A stretch of DNA of 64,000 nt from the NCBI GenBank assembly GCA_027559495.1, contig JAMXSV010000017.1, forward strand, positions 620,001-684,000. Direction: 5' to 3'. Position numbers and translations under genes: made by a program. Below, in pieces: positions 25,043 through 35,329 of this stretch. The notes under the pieces are model-generated. The model was given only the letters and a program-made list of their open reading frames with translations, searched no databases and was not told where the DNA came from. The DNA is from Aurifilum marmelostoma. Lineage: Eukaryota; Ascomycota; Sordariomycetes; Diaporthales; Cryphonectriaceae. Position 1 is the first letter of the stretch; each line of letters begins with the position of its first letter.

Positions 25043-26060
25043 AACGCACTGTCACCACTACCAAGTAACAACTCACACCCTGGACATGCAGCACTTAAGC
25101 TTAAGCAGATCAATCCTGCGACTCGAAAACCAACCCTTGCCAGCAACAAGTCCCACACTGGGCAGCTACCCTCAAAAGAAACAACTTCAGCTTCACCAGT
25201 GGATACCCATCCGAGACGTGACCTCCTTATGAGCACTTACTCTCTCATTAAAAACATTGTTCTGGGGGATCTGCATTCAATTGTAATAGGAGGAATCTGG
25301 GTGATCTGAGCAGGGGGGTCTTGATGCGATACGTTGGCCCGCATAAGGAGCGCCTGCTGTGGTAGCTCCCGCAGGGCCCGGACAGGGGTGTCGCTCGTCT
25401 TGAGACTCGGTGGCTCACAACCTCGAACTCGAGAGGTTTCACCAACCCTCCGCCCGTTCCTGTACACAGCCTCGTGGCATCTCGACCATCCGCGCTGATC
25501 CATAGCCGCCAGGGTCGATGACAGGGTCAGTAGGTGAACTTCTTAGCGAGTTCTGATACGTCGTATATTGGACTTTTCTCTTGGGTCTTCCGTTTTGAGC
25601 TTTGTCGTTTCTCGTTCCTGAGTCCAGTGACGCAGGTGTCTCTTTCTCTCTCTCTTCTTTCTCTTTCATCAGACCAGCGTTGACGTTTTGGTCTGACTGC
25701 CGCTAATTTTGCTCACATTACCTTCATTGTTTTTTTTTTTTCCCTTCTTCTTTTGGTTTTCGCTGTTGTAACTATCATTATTGTTGGCTCCTGGTCGAGT
25801 TCTTCTCTTCTTTCTCCATCCTTGAATTTTTTTTTTTTTTTTTGATATATCGACCTGTGGTGACTGGACTCTCCAAGTCACTCTTCACCCCTTGGATCAG
25901 AGATCGAGGGTCTTCGTGGTGTCTCGATCGAGATGCAGTGATCTTTCTCTTCTATTTTCAGAACAGACCTGGAGCTGTTTCGTTTGCTTTACGACGACTT
26001 TACCTACGTATAGGTATCATCACATACAAGAAAAGAAAACAAACCCTCACAGTCTTCAGG

Positions 26061-27627
26061 ATGAAGGGCATAATAAGAATTGCGGGCCTCCTGAGCCTGT
26101 TCTGCCGAAGCTCGGTCGCCATCGACCTCGACGTGCAAGATGACCGTACGTTCTTCAACTCCGCTGCTTCATTCACACCACGATGACTAACACGAACTGT
26201 CTGCCCAGAGTCGATCAGAGATGCCGCAAGCACGGTAGCGTTTGGGTTGATGAAATATTATACAGGCAACAACACTGGTGATGTCCCAGGCAACCTACCG
26301 TGAGTCCCGAGACCCGGCCCTTCCCTTCATCTAGCCCCCACCGTGATTCCAGACTGACCCGAATAAAAACATTATTAGATCTCCTTACTTTTGGTGGGAG
26401 GCAGGCGCCATGTTCGGCACCTTGGTGGACTACTGGTTCCTCACAAAGGACGAGACCTACCTCAACGTCACGTCGGAGGCGCTGCTACACCAGGTAGGCG
26501 ACGCCAGGGACTTCATGCCGACCAACCAGACGCGGACCGAGGGCAACGACGATCAGGGGTTCTGGGCGCTGGCGGCCATGTCGGCGGCAGAGAACAACTT
26601 CCCCAACCCGCCGGCAGACCAGCCGCAGTGGCTGGCGCTGGCGCAGGCCGTGTTCAACGAGTACACAATGCGGTGGGACACAGCGGACTGCAACGGCGGG
26701 ATGCGGTGGCAGATCTTCACGTTCAACAACGGGTTCAACTACAAGAACTCCATCTCGAACGGGTGCTTTTTCAACATCGCGGCCAGGCTGGCGCGCTTCA
26801 CGGGCAACCAGACATACGCGGACTGGGCCAAGACGGTGTTTGAGTGGGAGCAGTCGGTGGGGTTCATCACGCCGCAGTACCAGATCCGGGACGGCGCCGG
26901 GGTCGAACAGAACTGCACGGAGATGGACAAGATCCAGTGGAGCTACAACGCGGGCATCTACCTGAACGGGGCGGCGGTCATGTACAACATCACGACAGGC
27001 GCGGAGCAGGAGGTGTGGAAGGAGCGGCTGGACGGGATCTGGAAGGAGACGAGCAAGACCTTCTTCAACAGCTCGGTCATGATGGAGCAGGCCTGCGAGA
27101 ACGTCAACCTGTGCGACACGGACCAGCAGAGCTTCAAGGGTTACCTGGCGCGCTGGATGGCGGCCACCACGCAGGTCGCGCCCTACACCTTTGACACCAT
27201 GATGCCGCTGCTCCAGAGCACGGCGTCGGGCGCCGCCACCGCCTGCACGGGGTCGCCGGCGTCGGGGTTCAACGGCCAGCCCGGGACGGCGTGCGGCTTC
27301 AAGTGGACCACGGGCGGGTTCGACGGGTCTGTGGGCGTGGGCCAGCAGATGAACGCCCTGTCGGCCATCATGTACACGCTGGTGACCAAGCCGACGGCCG
27401 ACTCGGACGACTCGACTGCGCCTGTGACGTCGACCACGGGCGGGACGTCGCAGGGCGACCCTGACGCGGGCATCAAGAGCGACATGTCCATGGTCATGTT
27501 TGCGCCCATCGAGACCAAGGACAGGGTCGCTGCTGGGTTCCTGACCAGTGCCATCGTGCTGGGCGCGCTCAGCGGGGTTGCCTTTGTGGTCACTGAGAAG
27601 GGACCGGGAGGGGTGGTCAAGGCGTGA
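26061..27627 (+). CDS. GH76 mannan endo-1,6-alpha-mannosidase, DFG5/DCW1 family
   Basis: Enzymes of this family cross-link GPI-anchored glycoproteins into the cell wall by acting on alpha-1,6-mannan or the GPI glycan. Exons 26061-26145, 26209-26299 and 26379-27627 give 474 residues. The N-terminal hydrophobic signal peptide covers about residues 1-20 (MKGIIRIAGLLSLFCRSSVA). The paired acidic residues of the family active site appear as GNDDQGFWALAAMSAAE near residue 115. Other family segments are PYFWWEAGAMFGTLVDYW, MRWQIFTFNNGFNYKNSISN and WSYNAGIYLNGAAVMYN. A Ser/Thr-rich linker leads to a C-terminal hydrophobic segment (AGFLTSAIVLGALSGVAFVV) with a short tail, consistent with a GPI-anchor signal or a membrane anchor. 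Several NXS/T sequons are present. A very long open frame on the opposite strand is a GC-bias shadow. Confidence 0.93.
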
Positions 27628-28952
27628 GATATATGCATGCACGCAAGCATGCAAACCAGTACTTGAGTGCCTCTTCACTCCATGAGTGAGCATGACAGTA
27701 TTATTACGATATTTATCAGGCAAGGCTGCAGGTTGTCATGCTGAGCTCAACCTCTCTAGTGGTGTATTTTCCCCCATGGCACAGGCCGGCACCTGCTGGC
27801 AGTCCTGGGGCAAAGAACCAGTTAATGACTCTGATGAAGTAAATGAGAGGAGGACAAGGGCTTTTTCCTGGTTGGGGGGGGATTGGGTTGATGCTGAGCA
27901 TCCGGACATGGGTAGTAGTGTGTATGGTATATGATGTGGGATGGGACTTTACAAGCGTAGTAGAACGTCCACTTTACACTGCATCAATGTCGACTTAGAT
28001 TATACAACATACCATAGTATTATACACACACACGAGCCAGTGCATCGCAGAATAAATGACATGAAAATCACTGTCATGATATTCAGCAACTCAAGAGACG
28101 GAATAATTTCTCATCGTCTCCCACCAAACACAAAAGATATTGTGACCCGATCGAGACGCGAGCACAGTAACGAAGCGAAAAGAAAGGCTCTCTTCTTTCT
28201 CCCTTTCCCTTCTTTTTCCCCCCCCTTCATCCTTTTCCATTCTTCTCTCCTGTCCCCTCTGTCTGCTGAGGACTCGGCTGCTGCCGTGTCACCCCATCAA
28301 TTTAATAAATTATCCCCGCATTACCATGCGTCATCCCACCCTCTCACCCCATGGGCGACGATCTAGACTCTGCCCATTCAGTCGTTCCTCGGCCTCCAAG
28401 TCCCCACTCTTGAACGGAGAGACGAACCCCCCACGGCCCCCCCCCCCTTCACCCTCCTCTCTACTCCCCCGACGTGACGCGCTGGGATGATTTGCCCCAA
28501 TTGGGCCCAATGGAGAAGGGCAGAGTAAGCCCAGCAGACCACAATAGGATCATCCCTTTACTGATCTTCTTCATAATTTTTTTTCACGAGGTTCAGCGTT
28601 GGTCCTCTGGCGCTAGTTCGAGTTACCCCTCAATTCTTCCGTCCCGGAATTTCAACGCTGCCTTCCGTCCGTCCACTCTCGTGCTCCTTGTACTATGGTA
28701 TAATGCCTCTTTCTCATTTGTGTGAACCCCTCACTTTATTAAGAGAGGGGGTCTTATAAACTCCAAGAATTATATCGTAAGCCAAGATCCAACATTACTC
28801 AACGAGTACATCACCTAACAAACAGAAGACAAAACCAAAAAGGCGAGAGAGTCAGAGAGAGCAACTAACAACAACCACACCACCACGAGAAAAGAAGAGG
28901 AATAAATTAAAAAAAAAGAAAAGAAAAGAAAAGAAACACTGCCCTTCCAACC
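27628..28952 (+). other. Spacer upstream of dihydroxyacetone kinase
   Basis: A 1.3 kb interval with a C11 run at 28437-28447 and CT-rich blocks near 28190-28260. The last 100 bp before the ATG is A/G-rich (repeated AAAGA), typical of a strong fungal 5' leader. No gene is visible. Confidence 0.5.
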
Positions 28953-30819
28953 ATGTCATACAAACACTTCATCAACGACCCAACCCATCTCGTCAATACA
29001 GCCCTTCAGTCCATCACCCTCACCAACCCCGCCGTCGCCCTCGACGCCACCAACAAGGTCATCTACAGGCGTCCCAACTCCTCCTCCTCCTCCTCCGGCA
29101 AAAATGCAAAACCCACAGTGAGCATCGTCTCGGGCGGCGGCTCGGGCCACGAGCCCTCCTTCGCGGGCATGGTGGGCCAGGGTCTCCTCTCGGCCGCCGT
29201 GGCGGGCACCATCTTCGCCTCCCCCTCGGCCGAGCAGATCCGCGCCGCCATCACGAGCCGCGTCGACCAGGAGGCCGGCGTGCTGGTCACCGTCATGAAC
29301 TACACGGGCGACGTGCTCAACTTTGGCGTCGCCGTCGAGAAGGCCCGTGCCGCCGGCGCCAGGGTCGAGATGGTCGTCGTGGGCGATGACGTCGGCGTCG
29401 GCCGCGCAAAGGCCGGCAAGGTTGGCCGCCGCGGCATCGCCGGCACCGTCCTGGTCCACAAGATCAGCGGCGCGCTGGCCGCGCAGGGGTACGGCCTGGA
29501 CGAGGTGGCCAAGGTCGCCAGGCTGGCCGCCGCCAACCTCGTCAGCGTCGGCGCCAGCCTCGAGCACGTCCACGTGCCCGGGCGCGTGGTGCCCAAGAAG
29601 GACGAGCCCGGCGCGCTGGGCCTGGACGAGGTCGAGCTGGGCATGGGCATCCACAACGAGGCCGGCTCCGGCAGGGAGAGGACAGAGCTGCCGGGCCTGG
29701 TGGGCAAGATGCTGCGCCAGCTGCTGGACCAGGGGGACAAGGACAGGGCCTTCCTGCGCGTCAACTCGAACGAGGTCGTGCTGCTCGTCAACAACCTCGG
29801 CGGCATGAGCGTCCTCGAGCTCGGGGGCATCCTGACCGAGGTCGTCCAGCAGCTCGAGGGCGACTACGGCATCAGGCCCGTGCGCATCCTTTGCGGCACC
29901 TACATGACCAGCCTGAACGGGGCCGGCTTCAGCATCTCCCTGCTCAACGTCGTCAACACCGATATTGGCGGGCCCAGCATGATCCAGCTGCTCGACTACC
30001 CGTGCGAGGCCACCGGCTGGGCCGCTCCCATCTCCAAGGAGACATGGGAGGAAAAGAACACCGCCACCCGTGAGGGGACCGCCTCCACAGGACAAAAGGC
30101 AGACACCAGCGGCCTCGAGTACGATGCCAAGGCAGCCACCCAGGCGCTCAAGGTGGGGCTTGAGCATGTCATCGCCGCAGAGCCTGATGTCACCCGGTTT
30201 GATTCGGTCGTGGGGGATGGTGACTGCGGTATTGGGCTCAAGAGAGGCGCACAAGGTACGTCGTGTAGATGCGAAAGAGTCGCACCTTTCTCGCTGACCA
30301 CCAGAAACAGCCGTCCTCGAGCATCTCGCCAAGGAGCCCCTCAGAGGTGACGCCGTCATTGATGTCGCCAGCATTGCCACCGTCATCGAGATGGCAATGG
30401 ATGGCACATCCGGTGCTCTCTACGCCATCTTCCTCAACGCACTCGTCCACGCCCTCAGCACCCTCGCGCCGGGTCAGGCCACCAACAAGACCTGGGCTGC
30501 CGCGCTCAAGCAGAGCTGTGAGGCCCTCTCGAAATATACCCCGGCCAGGCCTGGCGACCGCACCCTCGTCGACGCGCTGTACCCGTTCGTCGACGTCCTG
30601 GGCGACACAGGCGATGTGAAGAAGGCGGCTGAGGCGTCCAAGGCTGCAGCCGAGGGCACCAAGGGCATGGCCGCCAGTCTGGGTCGGACCGTCTATGTCG
30701 GCGGTGAGGGCTTCCAGCAGGTACCTGACCCAGGGGCGTGGGGCCTGGCATGTTTCTTCCTGGGTGTGGCAGGCTTGGAGCCGCCGAAGCCGTCCGAGGA
30801 GGGCTGGGAGACGGTCTGA
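28953..30819 (+). CDS. DAK: Dihydroxyacetone kinase (DAK1/DAK2 type)
   Basis: ATP-dependent cytosolic enzyme that phosphorylates dihydroxyacetone to DHAP, linking glycerol breakdown and dihydroxyacetone detoxification to glycolysis. Exons 28953-30255 and 30311-30819 give 603 residues. The 55-bp intron runs GTACGT to AAACAG and splits an Ala codon. The N-terminal DhaK domain shows the GGGSGHEPS substrate loop near residue 59 and GMGIHNEAGSG near 231, which contains the histidine expected to bind the substrate covalently. The C-terminal DhaL (ATP-binding) domain starts around residue 390 and has the metal-binding VVGDGDCGIGLKRG motif near 420 and the DGTSGALYAIFLNA helix. Length matches single-chain eukaryotic DAKs. 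Confidence 0.95.
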
Positions 30820-31157
30820 GTGACAAGGTGGCAAAGAAGGACGACCGGTAGAAACGCACAAGGGGGCATGAAGCGCCTGTGAACTTATATCGTCAATGTA
30901 ATAGGCTAGGGTGAGTGGTAACAGCGTAATAATAGTGATGATGCAGGCAGAGGAGGGGGGGGGGGGAACGGCAGATTGATCGTGTTGCTAGATTGTAGGC
31001 CCTAGGGGAAAATCGAATTTCAATTTTTGTTCTTCAACGCCTATGTCCGCATGTGAATGACCCTAATCCTTAGTTGTTGAAAGCAAGCAAAATAAACACA
31101 CCCTGATAACTGGCACGGTTCCCTCGTCCGGGTATCATGAAATAGTAAGTGCCTCCT
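30820..31157. other. Convergent 3' spacer
   Basis: A 338-bp interval between the 3' ends of dihydroxyacetone kinase (+) and SmD2 (-). It contains a G12 run at 30955-30966 and AT-rich sequence. No gene is visible. Confidence 0.6.
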
Positions 31158-31827
31158 CTAGCTCAACAGCACCAAGATGACGGAATCCCCCCGTAGTAAC
31201 CTGTGCATGAAAACAAAATAAAAATATTAGTGTCCTGTCCATTTTGCAAAGTCATCCCATACCAGCGAGGAGATTCCACACTGGAGAAACACCTACATCT
31301 TGCTGATGAATCTGTCCTTGTTGATCGGCCGTCCCTTCTTGCCGCTCGCCAGCTTGGGCGTCTCTGTCCACATCTCCTTCACGTTCTCCAAAACCATGTT
31401 GCAATGCCTGTCAAACGCCTTTACACGCGCGAGCAGCTTTCTGTTGTTTCGGATGGAGATCAAGACCTGGGTGTGACTGCGGACGGCCGTCTGGAGGATC
31501 GAGAGAGGGCCCGCCGAGAATTCATCTGTTCGTTGTCGTCGTGTCAGCAATCGCAAGGCCTGGATGGTCTCGTTTCTCCACCACGAGGGAGCGCTATTGC
31601 CTGCACGTACGTTCTTCGAGCTGGGAGATCTCGTATTCTCTGTGTGATGCAGCTGAGGTCAGTCTTCTGAGCCAGTCGACGCGACGGTCACGGTCGGGCA
31701 AGAGTCAAAACGCACGTGAGTTCGTTGCGCGGCTTCGTGAGCAGTTCCCTGTGTTTCTTAATTAGCTTGTGTGTTCACAGAGGCAGGTAGACATCCTCAG
31801 CACTGACTGGATCTTGGGGTCGGCCAT
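31158..31827 (-). CDS. SMD2: Small nuclear ribonucleoprotein Sm D2
   Basis: Core Sm-ring protein of the U1, U2, U4 and U5 snRNPs, needed for pre-mRNA splicing. Five exons, three of them tiny: 31827-31808 (20 nt), 31748-31716 (33), 31639-31611 (29), 31525-31297 (229) and 31200-31158 (43). They join in frame to 117 residues. The N-terminus reads MADPKIQELLTKPRNELTEY, then the Sm1 motif (GPLSILQTAVRSHTQVLISI to RVKAFDRHCNMVLENVKEMW). A lysine-rich loop follows, then the Sm2 motif, which straddles the last splice (ISKM, then LLRGDSVILVLLS). In-frame ATGs inside exon 4 are not the start, because the short upstream exons restore the canonical N-terminus. Heads away from the EHD3 gene 454 bp upstream. 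Confidence 0.95.
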
Positions 31828-32281
31828 CTTGTCTGGTGTGTGGTGAGAGGATGAACGACGATGTAGGTGTTAGAAATGCGCCGCTCTTTGACGAGACAGC
31901 TCCACGCGCAGATGTCGCCGTGCCATTTGCGCCTGAAAACTGGATAGCTTGCAAGCCCTGCGCTGATTGGCTGTAGGCGGGTAGAAGCGGGCCCCCGATG
32001 GTCCCAGCAGCAGCGGGCCTCAGTTGCAGGCCTTAACTGCAGACGCGAGCTCCGCGCCAGCGCCAGCGGTCCTAGTCGGCAAAATTGGAGAACCTCCAAA
32101 GAAAACGACCTACCTCGGAATATCATGCCCCTCGGTATTCCCACGCTTCTTAATCGTGCAGTATTTGTTCCTGCGGCTGACTCCCTCTTGACGACATAAA
32201 CAGGGGAGGTCAGATGCTCGATGCGCTTTGCTGTGGAGGTCATTGAGTCGCACCGAAGCCCCGAATTTTCTTGTATAATAA
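31828..32281. promoter_or_regulatory. Bidirectional promoter region, SMD2 / EHD3
   Basis: A 454-bp gap between two divergent start codons must contain both promoters and both leaders. No TATA element is evident on either side, as is usual for housekeeping genes. The exact transcription starts cannot be seen. Confidence 0.55.
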
Positions 32282-33924
32282 ATGTTTGCGCGGACGCTCT
32301 CGGCGCGCGCTGGCCTAGCAGCATCAGTGGCCTGTCGACGGCCCTGCGCTGCTACCAAGATGTCACCCCTAAGAGCGAAGATACAGGTGCCCGAGGATAG
32401 CGCGAGGCCATCGGTATGTTCTATGGCTGGTGGTGATTCGTTTGAGCGCGCAGATCATATGCTTACCGTTCTGTGTGTCGTTGTTCCAGTCTTCTTTATC
32501 CTCTTCCGCGGCGATATGGAAACCGATCCAAGGCGACGAACCCGAAGATGTCGTCTTCAACAGCATATACGGTCTGCGGACCATTGAGCTCAACCGGCCC
32601 AAGAAGCTCAACTCTCTCAACGGGTCCATGATACGCAAGATAGCACCTCGACTCATCGAATGGCAAGAATCAGACATGGCCAACGTGATCGTCATGAAGG
32701 GCGCAGGCAATGCGCTGTGCGCGGGAGGTGATGTCGCGGCGCTGGCCAAGGACAACCAGAACGGCACACAAGGGCAGAAGAGGTCTGACGCCTACTTTGC
32801 CCTCGAGTACAAGCTGGACCATCTCATTGCGACCCTGACGAAACCCTACATAGCATTCATGGACGGCTTCACCATGGGCGGCGGCGTCGGCCTGAGCATC
32901 CACGCGCCCTTCCGAATAGCCACTGAGAGGACCGTCTTCGCTATGCCCGAGACGACCATCGGCTTCTTCCCGGATGTCGGTGCATCCTTCTTCCTGCCGC
33001 GGCTGCCTGGAGCGGTGGGCACCTACCTGGCCCTGACGAGCGAGCGCCTGCAGGGTGTGAATGCATTCTACGCTGGCATTGCCACCCACTATCTGCACTC
33101 CACTACGCTTCCGATGCTCGAGGGCCGACTAGCCGAGCTCAGGTTCAAGGACTTCGATCCCCTCGAGAAGCGCCTGCACCTGATCAACGACGCCATCGAG
33201 GAGTACACTACCGGGCTGCCGCACGACCAGCCCATCCTGCTCGGCGGCGACTTGAGGAAGGCCATCGACCGGTGCTTCTCCAAGTCGACAGTCGACGAGA
33301 TCATCCAGGCTCTCAAGGATGAACCCGAGGGCCCGACCAGGGAGTGGGCAGACAAGACCCTCGAGACACTGCATGCGCGATCGCCCACCTCTGTCCACGT
33401 GGCGCTGAAGCAGATGCAGAGGAGCCGGGAGCAGAAGTGGACCGTCGCGGACACATTCAAGCGCGAGCACCAGATCGCGGCCAAGTTCATGCGGCATCCC
33501 GATTTTGTCGAGGGCGTGAGCGCCCAGCTCATCCGCAAGGACAGGAAACCAGTGTGGCAGCCCGCCAGCCTAGAGGACATTCGCGAGGAACATAACATTG
33601 CGGAGCCCTTCTTTGAGATCTCGCCAGAGGTTGCGCCCCCTGGAGCTCCTCACCAGGGAGGACTATCCCGAGTACCCATGGAGGTCGTTCGGTCTGCCCA
33701 CGGAGCAGGAGGTCAGACAGGTGGTCAAGTCCAAGAACTATACCGCAAACCAGGTGTGCAACGCATTTTCCGCGCAGAGGAATGGCAAGCAGGGCATCCG
33801 GGAGGTGGTCGCAGAGATCGTGGCGAGGAACACAAGAATCAAGGAGAACTCGAACCACGAGGGCGCGGTGGAATGGGTAGACCCACCTGCACAGGAGGCA
33901 CCAAAGAAGGTGAACAACCCCTGA
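32282..33924 (+). CDS. EHD3: 3-hydroxyisobutyryl-CoA hydrolase / mitoribosomal mS47-type, with apparent frameshift
   Basis: Mitochondrial enoyl-CoA-hydratase-like enzyme of valine breakdown; the yeast orthologue is also a mitoribosomal small-subunit protein. Exon 1 is 32282-32413 and encodes an arginine-rich presequence (MFARTLSARAGLAASVACRR). Exon 2 starts at 32490. The crotonase core is clear: LNRPKKLNSLN, GAGNALCAGGDVAALA, FMDGFTMGGGVGLS and PETTIGFFPDVGASFFLPRL. Glu in MPETTIGF and Asp in FPDVG are at the expected catalytic positions. Near 33636-33640 the frame changes by one base. Upstream it reads to EEHNIAEPFFEI; the continuing homology (LELLTREDYPEYPW to the stop at 33924) lies in the next frame. 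One extra C in the C5 run at 33636-33640 would explain this. Without it the protein would be 521 residues. As written, the frame runs on to 34031 with an unrelated tail. Confidence 0.85.
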
Positions 33925-35329
33925 GACATCATAAAACCGTATGTCTAAAAAAAAAAGAAAGAAAAAAAAGAAACTCATACTACGATGCGGAGACTCGCAA
34001 ATTATTTTGTATTGTGTGTTATCAGAGCTAAAAAGGTGAGTGGGTGGTATGATTGACATTGTGGCTGTCAAGAGCCTCATATTTATTCCATTTTTGGAGA
34101 TGACTTCCATCCAAGGGTTGGCTCAGAAAACGTCTGTCATCTCACTGCGGGGGAAAATCGCAGTCGAGTGTGGTGGTCGGCTAAAACGAAAACACCACAA
34201 AAAAGACACGAGTTGGTATGTGGTGAGCCTGGGCCTGGTGCTGTCTAAAAGGGGTGGTTGTGGGGGCTTGAGTCATTGGTGAAGAAGTAACGGCAATAAT
34301 CGGAAGTATAAATAGGAGACATGCCCCCCCAACTTCACCCAGATTTCGTCTCCAAAACTCGTCTTCTTTTGATGTGCATTTCGCAGATCTTATGGCTGCT
34401 TCTTGAGCGCCCGGAGTTGTCCCAATATCTTGCAACTAAAGTCCGATTCCCCTGTGTGTGTTGGCGGCTGAGCTCTGGCACGTCATAGAGATACGGATCA
34501 CCCCCCCCCCCCAAAAAAAACGCCCCAGGTTGCCAGGGTGCGCATGGGCCTAGCTAGCCCTGGGTGCCCCTCCAAGCACTACTACCTATCTGCCACCGTA
34601 CCGTACATACCGCTGCCGTTGTACGTGTCTGCCAGGCACGCCAGGCCCTACCGTGCAACCCTGCCAGGTCGTACCCCATAATTCTAGCGCCAAGCCCAGG
34701 CCCGTCGCGTTGCAGCTACCCCTGTACGCCAGACACCCAGGTCGCTAACTTGGAGCGCCCACACGAGGCCGAGGCGAGGCTCAAAGTCGCGTTCTGGCTG
34801 CTTTGTACCGCGACTATTCACAACTGCATCTCTCTCCATCCTCCAACCTTCCTTTACTCAGAGCAGCAGAGCCATCTTCTCTTTTACGATCTTTTCACCC
34901 ACATGGGATTCTCGGCTATTCTTTCTCCTGAGGAAAACAAGGGGGAAAAAAAGAGCATCTTTGAATTGTCAACCACCCAATTGGCTCCGGTTTTGTGGTG
35001 CCTAGCCAGCTCTTTACCACAGTGGGAAAGCTGCAAGTGCTTGGTTGAAAGGGTCCACAGTCGCGTCTGTACGCGACTAGATCCCATCGCAAAAACGTGA
35101 ACCTGGACCACGACCTTTAATTGTCTTTCTCTACCCTTCCAAGTTCCACTGCGCGTTCACACCTTTCCTTCAAGGGCGGTCTTGTTATCTTTGTTTCTCA
35201 TCCCTCTGTTGTCTTTCCTTACCAACTGCGAACTCCCCCCTCATCGACAGCCTACCATACCACTCCACCACTTGCCCTCGCCGACTAGAAAGACCACACA
35301 ACTATCCTCATGCATATTGAGGTCACTCA
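33925..35329 (+). other. Spacer upstream of the Spt21/Ams2-like gene
   Basis: A 1.4 kb interval. It contains an A-rich patch at 33946-33971, a canonical TATA element at 34308-34316 followed by a 55-codon open frame (34321-34488), and a C12-A8 homopolymer junction at 34501-34520. The part nearest the downstream gene is pyrimidine-rich leader. No gene is firmly supported. Confidence 0.5.
34308..34316 (+). promoter_or_regulatory. TATA box of unknown transcript
   Basis: TATAAATAG, an excellent TATA consensus on the plus strand, about 1 kb upstream of the Spt21/Ams2-like ATG. It could drive that gene through a long leader or a small separate transcript. Confidence 0.4.

Larger units (their letters stand above)
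24467..26060 (+). other. Spacer and 5' leader of GH76 gene with microsatellites
   Basis: A 1.6 kb interval. It contains CA then GA dinucleotide repeats at about 24618-24666, an AC repeat at about 25022-25042, a T12 run at 25730-25741 and a T run of about 17 near 25828-25844. The last 400 bp is CT-rich, typical of a fungal 5' leader for the downstream wall gene. No gene was seen. Confidence 0.5.

Noticed and set aside
26485..27723. 412-codon open frame on the minus strand
   Set aside because: Antisense shadow of the GH76 gene produced by GC-rich third positions; its residues are Arg/Val/His-heavy without domains.
28956..30407. 483-codon open frame on the minus strand
   Set aside because: Antisense shadow of dihydroxyacetone kinase caused by strong codon bias; no motif.
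33630..33670. A 36-bp intron explaining the EHD3 frame change
   Set aside because: The only GT-AG pair has a poor donor and would be far shorter than any other intron here.
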